A DNA stretch of 64,000 nucleotides from Nocardia yamanashiensis NBRC 100130 (GCF_001613325.1 NZ_BDCD01000024.1:1-64000), one strand, 5' to 3'. Shown: positions 34,724 through 43,739, numbered from the stretch's first letter. A program made the numbers and translations. The notes: generated from the sequence alone by a model not told the origin.

Positions 34724-35566
34724 TCAGGGCGCGGTGAGGAATTCGAGCACGGTGGCGGTCTGGCCGAGGACGGCGTGACCGACGCCGGGCAGTACCCGCA
34801 CCGTGTGATCGGGGACGAATTCGCTGATGCGCCGGGCGGTTTCGGCGGAATCGAGTATGACGTCCCGATCGCCGACGATGGCCAGCACCGGCATGGGCAG
34901 GTGCGCCAGCTGTTCGTCGGTGAACCGGGGGAGCCGTTCGGTGCGCGGGTTGAAGTGCTCGAAGATCAGGACCACCTCGTCGAGCACCGGTTCCAGCTCC
35001 GGGCCGGACAGGCCGGTGACTACGCTCGCGGATCGGCGCAGGTCGTGGCGGCCCAGCAGACGCGGGATGATCGATTTCAGGAGCCAGCCGTAGCGCTGCC
35101 TGCCGATGCCGCCGGGGCACAGCAGGGCCAGCTTCTCGACCTTGTCCGGACGCCGGACGGCGTAATCCATTGCGGTCCAGCCGCCCAGCGACATTCCGAC
35201 GAACGCCGCCCGCGAAATGCCCAGTCCGGCAAGGACATCGTCGATCCACTCCGCGACGGCCTCGGTGCCGAGCACTGGACGCGACGGAGCGCTGCCGCCC
35301 GGTTCGCCGGGCAGATCCACCGCGTAGGTGCGGAAATGCTGTGACCAGGAGCCGATATCGCCGAGCCAGGTGCTCGAGTTCGCGCCGGAACCGTGCAGCA
35401 GCACCACTGGCGGCGCGTCGGCCGGGCCGGAGATCACGACGAAGATATCGCCCGCACGGGTCGGGATCTCGCGGTGCTCGGCGGGGACCGGCCACTGCGC
35501 GAGCCGGGCCTGATAGCGGCGCGCGACGGTCTCGGCGCCGGCCTCGGATTTGTAGATGGCGCTCAT
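34724..35566 (-). CDS. Alpha/beta-fold hydrolase
   Basis: Soluble hydrolase of 280 residues. The oxyanion region is VVLLHGSGANSS, the nucleophile elbow GMSLGGW, the acid probably D in GDRDVILD and the histidine in GVGHAVLG. Substrate is unknown. ATG 35566 overlaps the stop of the regulator gene upstream (ATGA type), so both are one operon and the regulator probably controls or supports this enzyme. Confidence 0.88.
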   Translation of the reverse strand: MSAIYKSEAGAETVARRYQARLAQWPVPAEHREIPTRAGDIFVVISGPADAPPVVLLHGSGANSSTWLGDIGSWSQHFRTYAVDLPGEPGGSAPSRPVLGTEAVAEWIDDVLAGLGISRAAFVGMSLGGWTAMDYAVRRPDKVEKLALLCPGGIGRQRYGWLLKSIIPRLLGRHDLRRSASVVTGLSGPELEPVLDEVVLIFEHFNPRTERLPRFTDEQLAHLPMPVLAIVGDRDVILDSAETARRISEFVPDHTVRVLPGVGHAVLGQTATVLEFLTAP

Positions 35567-35994
35567 GAACCGAGCACTCCCTCCATGTATTCGAGCAGCC
35601 GGGCGGTTTCGCCCAGGCCGCCGACGATGATCACTTTCAGGCGGGCGCGTTCCGCGTCGTAGAAGGTCTGGAAGCGCAGCGGCTGATCGTTCGGGTGGCG
35701 ATTGCCGGTGGCGCCGGTGAGCAGACTGCTGAGCCGGTCCACGGTGGCGCGGTCCACGGCATCGATCTCCACGATGCTGGAGACCTCGGCGTGCCCTTCC
35801 CGGGCGGCGGCCTCGCGCGCGGTGGCGGGGACCGGGCCGCCGGTGAAGGCTTCCAGGTCGGCCTGATTGATGCGGTACTGCTTGCCGATGCGGGTGGCGG
35901 GCAGCTTGCCGTCGCGCACATAACTGCGGACGGTGCGCACGTGCAGGCCGAGACGTTCGGCGACGTCTTCCACGGAGTACAGGCGATCGGTCAC
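35563..35994 (-). CDS. Excisionase-type helix-turn-helix DNA-binding protein
   Basis: Residues 2-50 form a winged helix of the excisionase/MerR class: LYSVEDVAERLGLHVRTV, then RSYVRDGKLPATRIGKQYRI and NQADLEAF. The C-terminal half (about 55-143) is an uncharacterised domain with two hydrophobic strands (LKVIIVGGLGETARLLEY). GTG 35994 is preferred because AAGG precedes it by eight bases; ATG 36012 is in frame upstream. It is not linked to an integrase, so it is likely a local transcription regulator of itself and the hydrolase. Confidence 0.72.
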   Translation of the reverse strand: MTDRLYSVEDVAERLGLHVRTVRSYVRDGKLPATRIGKQYRINQADLEAFTGGPVPATAREAAAREGHAEVSSIVEIDAVDRATVDRLSSLLTGATGNRHPNDQPLRFQTFYDAERARLKVIIVGGLGETARLLEYMEGVLGS

Positions 35995-35997
35995 GTA

Positions 35998-36110
35998 AAC
36001 TACCTTAAACATCCCTATCTGAAAGCGCAATAGGGAGTGATGGGGAAGTTTGCGTACTACTTCTCCCGAACCTTCCCCGGCGGCGCGCAAATCAACTACC
36101 TTTCGTAGTA
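35998..36110. promoter_or_regulatory. Repeated AACTACCTT boxes between divergent genes
   Basis: AACTACCTT occurs at 35998-36006, overlapping the ribosome binding site of the minus-strand regulator, and again at 36094-36102. The second copy is followed by CGTAGTAG, which with CGTACTAC near 36054 forms an inverted repeat. The spacing and location suggest binding sites for the HTH protein, which is inference. Confidence 0.35.
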
Positions 36111-36143
36111 GACATCTCTGTCGCCTGTCTGGGAGGTAGCGCC

Positions 36144-36617
36144 ATGCGAGCGCTGGCAGTACCGGAACACCGAATCACCTTGCCCCAATGGAGTTTTCTG
36201 CAATGGGCGGTGCTCATCGTGGGTGTCGCGCACATCGTGTGGGCCATCGCCGGCTGGATCGCCGAACCCAGCTTCGCGATGGGCGAGCACGCGCCCGCCA
36301 CCCAGATCCTGGGCATGGACTACAACGCCTGGCACGGGCTGGCCGGGCTGCTGCTGTTCGGGCCCGCGCTGCTGGCCGCGACCCGCAAGAGCTGGGCGGC
36401 CTGGTACTGCGTGCTCGCGGCCCTGGGCGGCGGGTTCGGCGTCGGCATCTGGGCGCTGTTCTCGCACAATGTGCTGGTGTTCAGCTTCCCGAACCACATC
36501 ACCGACGGCATCATGCACCTGGTCACCGGGGCGGGCCTGCTGGCGCTGGTGGTGGTGCAGGTGGCGTGGGACGGCGGGCTGCGGCCGGTGTTCCTGCCCG
36601 GCGCGGCCACGGCGTGA
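36144..36617 (+). CDS. Four-helix membrane protein (DUF4383-like)
   Basis: 157 residues with four hydrophobic helices. GMDYNAWHGLAGLLLFGPAL and HITDGIMHLVTGAGLLAL have the N-x2-H and helix pattern of DUF4383 proteins. The N-terminus is short and cytoplasmic. It is divergent from the regulator gene and may share its control region. Function is unknown. Confidence 0.62.
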   Translation: MRALAVPEHRITLPQWSFLQWAVLIVGVAHIVWAIAGWIAEPSFAMGEHAPATQILGMDYNAWHGLAGLLLFGPALLAATRKSWAAWYCVLAALGGGFGVGIWALFSHNVLVFSFPNHITDGIMHLVTGAGLLALVVVQVAWDGGLRPVFLPGAATA

Positions 36618-36652
36618 GTGCCGGCGCGGCCAGTGCCCGAGCGCGTTCGCGG

Positions 36653-37576
36653 TTACTGTCCGATCGCCGTCGCGGCCGGATCCTTCCAGTTCGCCAGTGC
36701 GATACGGAGTTGTCCCAGTAGCACTTTCGCGGGCGGGCTCAGCGGCCGCTCGGTATTCCAGGCCAGCACCAGCCGCCCGCTCATCTGCGGATCGATCTCC
36801 AGTATGCGCACCCCGAGCGCGGCGGCGTCGGCGGCCGGAAGCGGCGGCACGATGGCGATGCCGAGCCGGTAACCGGCCAGTCGCATGAGCAGTGGGGGAG
36901 CGCCGGCCTCGAAGGCGAAGTTCGGGGTCAATCCGGCGGCGTGACAGGTGTTCTCGAAGCGGCCGCGGATGCCGGTGCCGGGCGGCAGGCAGATGAGCGG
37001 GTGCTCGCACAGTTCGGCGAGACCGATCCGATCGCCGAAACCCGGGGCGTGCACGGCGACGGCCGCGACCAATCGGGTGGTCAGTACCGTCTCGGTGCCG
37101 ATGGCCGGATCCAGTTCGTCGCCGGACAGGCTCATCAGGGCGATATCGAGGGCGCCGCGGCGCAGCGCCGCGTACATGGCTTCGGAGGTGTCCTCGGTCA
37201 GCGAGATGCCGATCTGCGGATGATCTTGGTGAAAGGCGCTCAGCTCCTTGGCGATATCGAGTTCGCCGTCGGCCGCGCCCGCTATCAGTCCCACTCGGAC
37301 GTGCCCGCGGAGCAGGCCGGTGAATTCGTCCGCGGTATGGGTGATCCGCTCCGCGGCGGCCAGTGCGGCCCGGGCCAGCGGCAGTACCGCCTCGCCGACC
37401 GGCGTCAGCGTCACCGACCGGGTCGAGCGGATCAGCAGGGGCTGGCCGAGTTCCTTCTCCAGCTGTTTGATCTGCGCGCTGAGTCCCGGCTGGGCGAGAT
37501 GCAGGCGGGCGGCCGCGCGGGTGAAGTTGGCTTCGTCCACGACGGTGACGAAGTAACGCAGCTGCCGCAGTTCCAT
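36653..37576 (-). CDS. LysR-family transcriptional regulator
   Basis: 307 residues. The N-terminal helix-turn-helix is LRYFVTVVDEANFTRAAARL followed by HLAQPGLSAQIKQLEKELG, and the rest is a periplasmic-binding-like effector domain. It is divergent from the FAD oxidase gene, the usual arrangement for a LysR activator and its target. A -10-like TAGAAT lies eight bases before its ATG, so the mRNA may be leaderless. Confidence 0.92.
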   Translation of the reverse strand: MELRQLRYFVTVVDEANFTRAAARLHLAQPGLSAQIKQLEKELGQPLLIRSTRSVTLTPVGEAVLPLARAALAAAERITHTADEFTGLLRGHVRVGLIAGAADGELDIAKELSAFHQDHPQIGISLTEDTSEAMYAALRRGALDIALMSLSGDELDPAIGTETVLTTRLVAAVAVHAPGFGDRIGLAELCEHPLICLPPGTGIRGRFENTCHAAGLTPNFAFEAGAPPLLMRLAGYRLGIAIVPPLPAADAAALGVRILEIDPQMSGRLVLAWNTERPLSPPAKVLLGQLRIALANWKDPAATAIGQ

Positions 37577-37647
37577 AACTGCTGATTCTAGCTATGAGAA
37601 AATCTATCTGTTGGAATTATCAATCGGTGGCGAGCAGAGTCGAAGGC

Positions 37648-39015
37648 ATGACATCGAACGCCTCGAACACCGAACTGCCCGCCACCACCGGCCCGCTCTT
37701 CCAGCCCGGCGATACCGGGTACGACGCCGAAATCGCGGGCTTCCAAACGGCTTACACGCATCGCCCGGCCGTGGTCGTCGGCGCGGTGCACGCCGAGGAT
37801 GTGCGCGCGGCCGTGGAATACGCGGCGCGGCACGGACTTCCGATCGCGGTGCAGGCCACCGGGCACGGCCTGTCGGTCGCCGTCGAGGGCGGCGTGCTCG
37901 TCAATACCGCTCGTATGAAGGACATCCGGATCGATCCGGCCACCCGCACCGCCCGCGTCACCGCCGGGGTGCAGGCCGGTGAACTGATCGAAGCCGCCGC
38001 CGCGCACGGGCTCGCGCCGCTCAACGGCTCCTCGCTGTCGGTCGGCGTGACCGGGTACGTCCTGGGCGGCGGCATCGGCATTCTGGCCCGCGAATTCGGT
38101 TATGCCGCCGATCATGTGCAGGCGGTGGAACTGGTCACCGCGGACGGCCGGCTGCGGCGGCTGGAACCCGGCGACGAACTGTTCGGCGCGGTGCTCGGCA
38201 CCGGCGGCAATTTCGGCGTGGTGACCGCGCTGGAGCTCGAATTGCTGCCCATCGCAACGGTTTACGGTGGTCAGCTGCAGTTCGACACCCCGCTGGTGGC
38301 GCGGGCGCTGGAAGCCTGGCGGTTGTGGACCACCGAGCTGCCGGACGCCATGACCTCGGCGTTCACCGCGCTCACCTTCCCGGACATCCCGCAACTGCCG
38401 CCGCACCTGCGCGGACGGTACGTGGCGACGATCAATATCGCCTACACCGGATCCCCGGAAGACGGGGAACGGCTGGTCGAACCGCTGCGTGCGGTCGGTG
38501 CGCGGCTGGTGGACGACCTGCGGGTGATGCCGTACACCGACAGCCACGCCATCTACCGCGACCCCGATTCCCCGCACGCCTACATCGCCACCAACGCCCT
38601 GCTGTCCGACCTGCCCGCCGAGGCCACCGACGCCTTCCTGGAGCTGACCGGACCGGATGCCGCCGTGCCGGTGGTGGCCGGATTCCGGCATCTCGGCGGG
38701 GCGCTGCGGCGGCGCGGGCCCGGCGGGATCGCCGTCGGCCATCGCGAGGCGGAATACGTGGCGCGCGTCCTCGCCATGCCCCGGCCGGACAATGCGGAAG
38801 CCATCGACGAGCACTTCGGTCTGATCCGAAAGGCCTTGGAGCCCTGGACGATCGGTCACAACTTGAACTTCCTCTACGGCGGTGGCGACCGGGCCGATGA
38901 AGCGCAGACCCGGGCCGGATTCGACCCGGACACCTACGACCGCCTGGCCGCACTCAAGACCCAATACGACCCGCGCAACCTGTTCCGCGGCAACCGCAAT
39001 ATCCGCCCGAACTGA
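37648..39015 (+). CDS. FAD-linked oxidoreductase (BBE/6-hydroxynicotine oxidase-like)
   Basis: 455 residues from ATG 37648. The FAD-binding PCMH domain has VQATGHGLSVAVEGGVLVN, where GHG replaces the GGHS that carries the 8-alpha-histidyl FAD, and VTGYVLGGGIGILAREFG. The second covalent attachment Cys is not evident. The C-terminal berberine-bridge segment YDPRNLFRGNRNI is present. ATG 37594 would add 18 residues across the LysR promoter region and is less likely. Probably regulated by the divergent LysR protein. Confidence 0.85.
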   Translation: MTSNASNTELPATTGPLFQPGDTGYDAEIAGFQTAYTHRPAVVVGAVHAEDVRAAVEYAARHGLPIAVQATGHGLSVAVEGGVLVNTARMKDIRIDPATRTARVTAGVQAGELIEAAAAHGLAPLNGSSLSVGVTGYVLGGGIGILAREFGYAADHVQAVELVTADGRLRRLEPGDELFGAVLGTGGNFGVVTALELELLPIATVYGGQLQFDTPLVARALEAWRLWTTELPDAMTSAFTALTFPDIPQLPPHLRGRYVATINIAYTGSPEDGERLVEPLRAVGARLVDDLRVMPYTDSHAIYRDPDSPHAYIATNALLSDLPAEATDAFLELTGPDAAVPVVAGFRHLGGALRRRGPGGIAVGHREAEYVARVLAMPRPDNAEAIDEHFGLIRKALEPWTIGHNLNFLYGGGDRADEAQTRAGFDPDTYDRLAALKTQYDPRNLFRGNRNIRPN

Positions 39016-39068
39016 GCTGGCGGACCTGGATCGCCGCCGCCCTCTACTCGGGCGGCGGCGGAATCTCG

Positions 39069-39094
39069 AGGGGGTTCGGGGGCGAAGCCCCTGA
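39069..39094. repeat. Copy 1 of a dispersed palindromic element
   Basis: AGGGGGTTCGGGGGC (39069-39083) followed by GAAGCCCCTGAG. The first 15 bases are the exact complement of a stretch at 58724-58738. Confidence 0.55.
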
Positions 39095-39118
39095 GAGACA
39101 CGAGAGTTGTCATCTGCT

Positions 39119-39140
39119 ATCGTCGTGATATCACTTCGAT
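39119..39140. promoter_or_regulatory. Operator-like palindrome upstream of the SPFH gene
   Basis: A perfect 10-bp core GTGATATCAC (39125-39134) is flanked by ATCG and CGAT at equal distance. It ends four bases before the Shine-Dalgarno AGGAGAG and lies just downstream of a -35-like TTGTCA (39107-39112). Confidence 0.6.
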
Positions 39141-39154
39141 ACTAGGAGAGTGTC

Positions 39155-40027
39155 ATGGAGTTGCGTCAGGCGTTCCGGTTGAACGGTTTCTTGATGCTGG
39201 GCGTGCTGGTGCTGATCGTCGCCGGGGCGTTCGGCATCCTGGCCGCGGTGTCCAGTGGAGGGGATAACCCGCCTGCCGCGGCCGGTGTCGTCCTCGCGAT
39301 CGCGATCCTCATCGGCATCGTCATCCTGACCGGGTTCGTGGTCGTGAATCCCAACCAGGCCAAGGTGATTCAGTTCTTCGGCCGCTACATCGGCTCGGTC
39401 AGCGAATCCGGCTTCCACTGGGTCGCCCCGTTCAGCAGCCGCCGCAATATCTCGCTCCGCGTGCGGAACTTCGAAACCCAGAAACTGAAGGTCAACGACT
39501 CCGACGGCAACCCCGTCGAGATCGCCGCCGTCGTCGTCTACCAGGTCGTTGACAGCTACAAGGCCGCTTTCGCGGTCGACGACTACGAGGACTTCGTGCA
39601 GACCCAGTCCGAGACCGCCGTCCGGCACCTGGCCACCACCCACCCCTACCAGTCCGACGAGGCCGAGGGCACCAGCCTGCGCAACGGTTCCGAGGTCGCC
39701 GAGGAATTGACCGTCGAGCTGCGCGAACGCACCGGCCTGGCCGGCATCGAGATCCTGGAAGCCCGCATCACCCACCTCGCCTACGCCCCGGAGATCGCCC
39801 AGGCCATGCTGGTGCGCCAGCAGGCCGCGCAGGTGGTGGCGGCCCGCAGCCGCATCGTCGAAGGCGCGGTCGGTATGGTCGGCATGGCCCTGGATCGACT
39901 CGCCGAACAGGGCGTGGTCGAACTCGATGAGGAGCGTAAGGCGGCAATGGTTTCCAACCTGCTGGTCGTGCTGTGTGGTGACCGCGCCACTCAGCCCGTC
40001 GTCAACACCGGATCGCTCTACAACTGA
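39155..40027 (+). CDS. SPFH-domain (band 7/stomatin) membrane protein
   Basis: 290 residues. Two membrane helices (about 11-32 and 43-64) precede the SPFH domain: VVNPNQAKVIQFFGRYIGSV, GFHWVAPFSSRR and the long C-terminal helix with EIAQAMLVRQQAAQVVAARS. Such proteins form oligomeric membrane scaffolds and are often linked to proteases or stress response. ATG 39155 follows AGGAGAG. The TGA overlaps the ATG of a ribbon-helix-helix gene (TGATG), so the two are translationally coupled. Confidence 0.92.
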   Translation: MELRQAFRLNGFLMLGVLVLIVAGAFGILAAVSSGGDNPPAAAGVVLAIAILIGIVILTGFVVVNPNQAKVIQFFGRYIGSVSESGFHWVAPFSSRRNISLRVRNFETQKLKVNDSDGNPVEIAAVVVYQVVDSYKAAFAVDDYEDFVQTQSETAVRHLATTHPYQSDEAEGTSLRNGSEVAEELTVELRERTGLAGIEILEARITHLAYAPEIAQAMLVRQQAAQVVAARSRIVEGAVGMVGMALDRLAEQGVVELDEERKAAMVSNLLVVLCGDRATQPVVNTGSLYN

Positions 40028-40191
40028 TGTCCGCCGCCAAACGCGAGCCGAAACGCGTACTGCTCCGGCTGGATCCAGCCGTGCACGACGCCATCGCCAA
40101 GTGGGCGGCCGACGACCTTCGCAGTATCAATGCTCAGATCGAGTACGCCCTGCGCTTGGCCTTGAAGCAAGTCGGCCGGGAACCGAAATAG
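40027..40191 (+). CDS. Ribbon-helix-helix (Arc-type) small protein
   Basis: 54 residues. KRVLLRLDPAVHDAIAKWAA is a typical RHH strand and first helix, and RSINAQIEYALRLALKQ the second helix. The fold is that of Arc/MetJ repressors and antitoxins. ATG 40027 shares its first base with the SPFH stop. No toxin gene is adjacent. It probably regulates the SPFH promoter through the palindrome at 39119-39140, which is inference. Confidence 0.82.
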   Translation: MSAAKREPKRVLLRLDPAVHDAIAKWAADDLRSINAQIEYALRLALKQVGREPK

Positions 40192-40299
40192 CATCGAACC
40201 CCCTGCGCCCCCGCATCATTCGATACGGGGGCGCACTGCCGTCCGGTCCGGTCCCGACTGCCGGCAGCTCCCGTGAACCCGCCCGAATACGCTGTCCCC

Positions 40300-40890
40300 G
40301 TGCCACTATCGTTCGATACCGCCGGACTCCGCCAGGTCGATACCGATCGCTGGATCAGCCCCGACACCGGCGACATGTTCCACCTCCAGTACCACGACAT
40401 GGTGCCCGACCTGCCCGCGCCACTGGAACAGCTCGACACCCTGCGCCGCCGACTGGCCGAGCTGCACGCCCAGAACGGTTGCCTCATCGAAGCCTTCGTC
40501 ATCGGCGTCGACGCCCAGCCCGCCCTGCTCCGTCTGGAGAAACTCCCGCATCCGCAATTGCCGCGCGGCCAGATCTTCGCCGCCTCCATTGTCGTGCCCA
40601 AGGATCGCTGCAGTCTGTCGCTGGCGATCCTGTGCCCCGAAGCCGGGGTGACCGGTATGCGCGAGGCCATGCTGGGCGCCCAGCTCGGCTTCGACAATTT
40701 CTACCCGCCCCACCCGTACGCCCCGGAAGTGCAGAGCAAGCTGCCCTTCCACATCGCCGACGACATCCGGTACGACCAGCAGTTCCCGGAGCATCCGCTC
40801 ACCCGCGCCCGGCAGCTGGTCGCGCGCCTGGTCCCCGGTATGCGCCTGGACCCGAATTTCGCCGGGCTGCCGTCTTTTCAGCCGCGATAG
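40300..40890 (+). CDS. Hypothetical protein, 196 residues
   Basis: No family is recognised. It is soluble, alpha/beta, with IGVDAQPALLRLEKLPHPQ and a segment AASIVVPKDRCSLSLAILCP that looks like paired strands. GTG 40300 is chosen because the -10-like TACGCT lies six bases upstream, as in leaderless genes; GTG 40273 would add nine residues. It is convergent to the kinase gene, seven bases apart, with no terminator between them. Confidence 0.6.
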   Translation: MPLSFDTAGLRQVDTDRWISPDTGDMFHLQYHDMVPDLPAPLEQLDTLRRRLAELHAQNGCLIEAFVIGVDAQPALLRLEKLPHPQLPRGQIFAASIVVPKDRCSLSLAILCPEAGVTGMREAMLGAQLGFDNFYPPHPYAPEVQSKLPFHIADDIRYDQQFPEHPLTRARQLVARLVPGMRLDPNFAGLPSFQPR

Positions 40891-40897
40891 ACGCCGA

Positions 40898-42544
40898 TCA
40901 GGAGACGAGTTCGGCGCTGTCGATGAGGTAGGTGTCGCCGGTACGGACCAATTGGGCGCGGCGGTGCTCGGTGGCGGTGCGGTCGTCCTTGAAGCGGAAG
41001 GACAGGGTGTAGGTGACCGTCAATTGGGTGGAGTCGGCGGATATCGCCGAGATGGAGACGGAATCGACTGTGTCCCAGAACTTCCGGTAGGTGTCGTAGC
41101 CGCCGATGTAGGTCTGGTAGCGGGTGGTGAGACGGGACCAGGCGGTGGCCGTGTCGGTGGGCAGCAGGGTGTAGTGCGAGCGGACGAATTCGGCTGCGGC
41201 GGTGGCGGAGTCCTGCGCGCCGGTCGTGGTGGTCGTCCGGGGGCCGGGAAGCGAGGTGGTCGGGTCGGTGCTCAGCAAGGGAAGGGTATTCGTGGCGGGG
41301 GCGGGCAGGTAGGCGCCGCTCGTAGGGGAGGTCGCCTGCGGAGCGGCTGTATCCGAGGAGGTGTCGCTCGGCAGGCGGATCAGCACCACGGTCACCGCGC
41401 CGACCAGCGCTACGGCGATGCCGGCCGCCCAGGCCAGGGCGCTGAGGGAGCGTTGCGCCGGGTCCTGGCGGCGGGTCTCGCCGCGTGCGGACGGGCCCAA
41501 TTCGGTGTCGGCGGTAGCGGCGGCGTGACGGTGCTGGGTCCGGGTGTCCGAGTCCTCGGAACCGGAATGCGGACCGGTGCGGGCGCGTGACGCCGGATCG
41601 GATGCCGGGTCGCCTGCGGTCGCGCGGGTGAGCGCGGCCGGATCCGAGCTCGCACTCCGGTCTGCGCCGGTGAACGGAATGACCTGTGTGGCAGCGGTTC
41701 TGGCGATCGTGGTGGCGTCGTCGCGGTCGTCCGCCAGCGCCGCGCGGGCGGCCGCGGCCAATGCGCCCGCCGTCGGAAACCGGTCCGCGGGCTGCTTGGC
41801 CATGCCTCGCGCGATGACCGCGTCGAAGGCGGCGGGTACGCCGACACTGCTCGCGGACGGCCGCGGCGGCGGCGTCGACAGATGCGCCGCGATCTGGCGT
41901 TCCACGCTCGTGCCCGGGAACGGTTTCGAACCGGTCATGCATTCGTAGAGCACGCAGGCCAGCGAATACACGTCCGCGCGTCCGTCGTAGTCGCCGTGGT
42001 CGAGCCGTTCCGGAGCCATGTAGGCGAAGGTGCCGATGGCCGCGCCCGCCGTGGTCAGGCCGGCGTCGCCTTCGCCGCGCGCGATGCCGAAATCGATGAG
42101 GTACGCGAAACCATCGGGGGCGGTGAGGATATTGGAGGGCTTCACATCCCGGTGCACGAGCCCGGCGCGATGTGCGGCGTCGAGCGCGGCCGCGACCTGC
42201 GCGATGCAGGACACGGCGGCGGCCGGAGTCAGCGCGCCGTCGGTGTTCAGCAGCGTCGCCAGATCGGTGCCCTCGACCAGGCGCATATCCAGATACAGGC
42301 GGCCGTCGATCTCGCCGTAATCGTGGATGGGCACGATGTGCGGTTCGCTCAGGCGCGCCGCGACCTGCGCTTCCCGGCGGAACCGGGCCCGGTACACCGG
42401 ATCGTGCGCGTACTCCGGCGGCAGCACCTTGAGCGCGACCACGCGTTCGGTGCCGGTGTCGTAGGCGCGATAGACCTGACCCATCCCGCCCGCGCCCAGC
42501 AGCCCGCGCAGGCGATAGCGGCCGAACGGGGTTTCCTCCTCCAC
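40898..42544 (-). CDS. Receptor-like serine/threonine protein kinase
   Basis: 548 residues. The kinase domain (1-270) has glycine loop GAGGMGQVYRA, Lys39, catalytic HRDVKPSN (Asp133) and DFG (Asp151), with a TTAGAAIGT activation segment. A Thr/Asp/Ala-rich juxtamembrane region leads to one membrane helix (about 369-389). The extracellular part is Thr/Pro-rich, then a folded domain of about 110 residues ending DTYLIDSAELVS. This is the Pkn layout of mycolata. The methyltransferase gene ends 40 bases upstream, so they may be cotranscribed. Confidence 0.92.
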   Translation of the reverse strand: MEEETPFGRYRLRGLLGAGGMGQVYRAYDTGTERVVALKVLPPEYAHDPVYRARFRREAQVAARLSEPHIVPIHDYGEIDGRLYLDMRLVEGTDLATLLNTDGALTPAAAVSCIAQVAAALDAAHRAGLVHRDVKPSNILTAPDGFAYLIDFGIARGEGDAGLTTAGAAIGTFAYMAPERLDHGDYDGRADVYSLACVLYECMTGSKPFPGTSVERQIAAHLSTPPPRPSASSVGVPAAFDAVIARGMAKQPADRFPTAGALAAAARAALADDRDDATTIARTAATQVIPFTGADRSASSDPAALTRATAGDPASDPASRARTGPHSGSEDSDTRTQHRHAAATADTELGPSARGETRRQDPAQRSLSALAWAAGIAVALVGAVTVVLIRLPSDTSSDTAAPQATSPTSGAYLPAPATNTLPLLSTDPTTSLPGPRTTTTTGAQDSATAAAEFVRSHYTLLPTDTATAWSRLTTRYQTYIGGYDTYRKFWDTVDSVSISAISADSTQLTVTYTLSFRFKDDRTATEHRRAQLVRTGDTYLIDSAELVS

Positions 42545-42584
42545 TCGGCTAGGCCTATCACGTTCCGCGCCGGGCCGACAGCCC

Positions 42585-43457
42585 TCAGTTCGGTTTCTCG
42601 GTGACGAAAATGGCTGTGCCTGGGAAGATCTCGCCGCGCAGCGGACTCCACTGACCCCATTCGCGATCCAGCCATTCCGGCCAGTCCGGTTCGATGATGT
42701 CCTTCAGGATCAGCCCGGCGGCCACGATCTCGCGCACCCGATCACCGATGGTGCGGTGATGCTCCACGTAGGTGGGCTCGCCGTCGGCATCCAGCTCCAC
42801 ATAGGGCGTGCGATCGAAATAGGGGATGGCGGCGCGCAAACCGTCCGGCCCGGGATCGTCGGGGAAGATCCAGCGCATCGGATGATTCACCGAGAACACC
42901 CAGCGCCCGCCCGGCTTCAGCACCCGCCGCACCTCGCGCATCACCTGTTCGGAATCGGCCACGAACGGCACCCCGCCGAACGCCGAGCACGCCAGATCGA
43001 AGGATTCGTCGGCGAACGGCAACTCTTCGGCACCCGCTTGCACCAAGGGCACGCGCGGTCCGCCGGCGTTCATCGCGGCCACGCCGCGATCCAGCATGGC
43101 GCGCGAAATATCCAGCCCGACCGGGTGCGCACCGTGCGCCGCCAGCCAGCGCGAGCACGGCGCCGAACCGCAGCCGATCTCCAGTACGCGCTTGTCCTCT
43201 ATATCCCCGAGCAAATGCCAGTCACCTTCGTGCAACCCTTCCGGGCACCATACGAATTCGCCTGCGGGTGAATCGACTCCGAGGAAATCGGCGTGGGTTT
43301 CGTGATAGGCGTCGGCGTCCGCGTCCCACCAGCGGCGGCTGGCGCGGCGGCTGGCGGCGGAATCGACCTTGGCGCGGGTCACCCCCGTGGTGCCGAGCAG
43401 GGCGTTCGCTGCGGCGTGCCGGGCATCTTCGGTAGGCTCGGGGTGATCTTCGGGCAT
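42585..43457 (-). CDS. Class I SAM-dependent methyltransferase
   Basis: 290 residues with motif I VLEIGCGSAPCSRWL, motif II VGLDISRAML, the acidic loop AEELPFADESFDLACSAF and VLKPGGRWVFSVNHP. This is the Methyltransf_11 pattern. Substrate is unknown. ATG 43457 has a -10-like TAGGGT six bases upstream and no Shine-Dalgarno, suggesting a leaderless mRNA. Confidence 0.87.
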   Translation of the reverse strand: MPEDHPEPTEDARHAAANALLGTTGVTRAKVDSAASRRASRRWWDADADAYHETHADFLGVDSPAGEFVWCPEGLHEGDWHLLGDIEDKRVLEIGCGSAPCSRWLAAHGAHPVGLDISRAMLDRGVAAMNAGGPRVPLVQAGAEELPFADESFDLACSAFGGVPFVADSEQVMREVRRVLKPGGRWVFSVNHPMRWIFPDDPGPDGLRAAIPYFDRTPYVELDADGEPTYVEHHRTIGDRVREIVAAGLILKDIIEPDWPEWLDREWGQWSPLRGEIFPGTAIFVTEKPN

Positions 43458-43463
43458 GGTCTC

Positions 43464-43469
43464 ACCCTA
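43464..43469 (-). promoter_or_regulatory. Putative -10 element of the methyltransferase gene
   Basis: TAGGGT on the minus strand is six bases from the ATG at 43457. Confidence 0.45.
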
Positions 43470-43494
43470 TCGACCCGCGTGGAAGTACCCGTGT

Positions 43495-43524
43495 TTGCTT
43501 GGTACAACACACCTCGCGTACGCT
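43495..43524 (+). promoter_or_regulatory. Putative vegetative promoter of rpsA
   Basis: TTGCTT (43495-43500) and TACGCT (43519-43524) are 18 bases apart. It would give a leader of about 210 bases before the rpsA start at 43740; I see no other gene in this 280-base gap. Confidence 0.5.
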
Positions 43525-43739
43525 GTTTCCCGCGAGTGTCTTCTGTACCCGATTCGCAGGAGCCGAGTAGAGCAGACAATCGTGCTGTGAGTCCGCATGC
43601 TTTCCAGGGCAGCGTTGTGCTCCGTCGCAGCGATGTGCTGTTGCATGGCCAACGTTAGTTCCATCGCTGTGTGTTCGCAGCAATACCGAAAGTCCACATG
43701 TCCACTACCGACCACAATCCGTCCGGAGCCTCCCAACAC

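Noticed and set aside
35563..35994. Prophage or integrative-element excisionase
   Set aside because: No integrase, attachment repeat or other phage gene nearby, and it is translationally coupled to a hydrolase gene.
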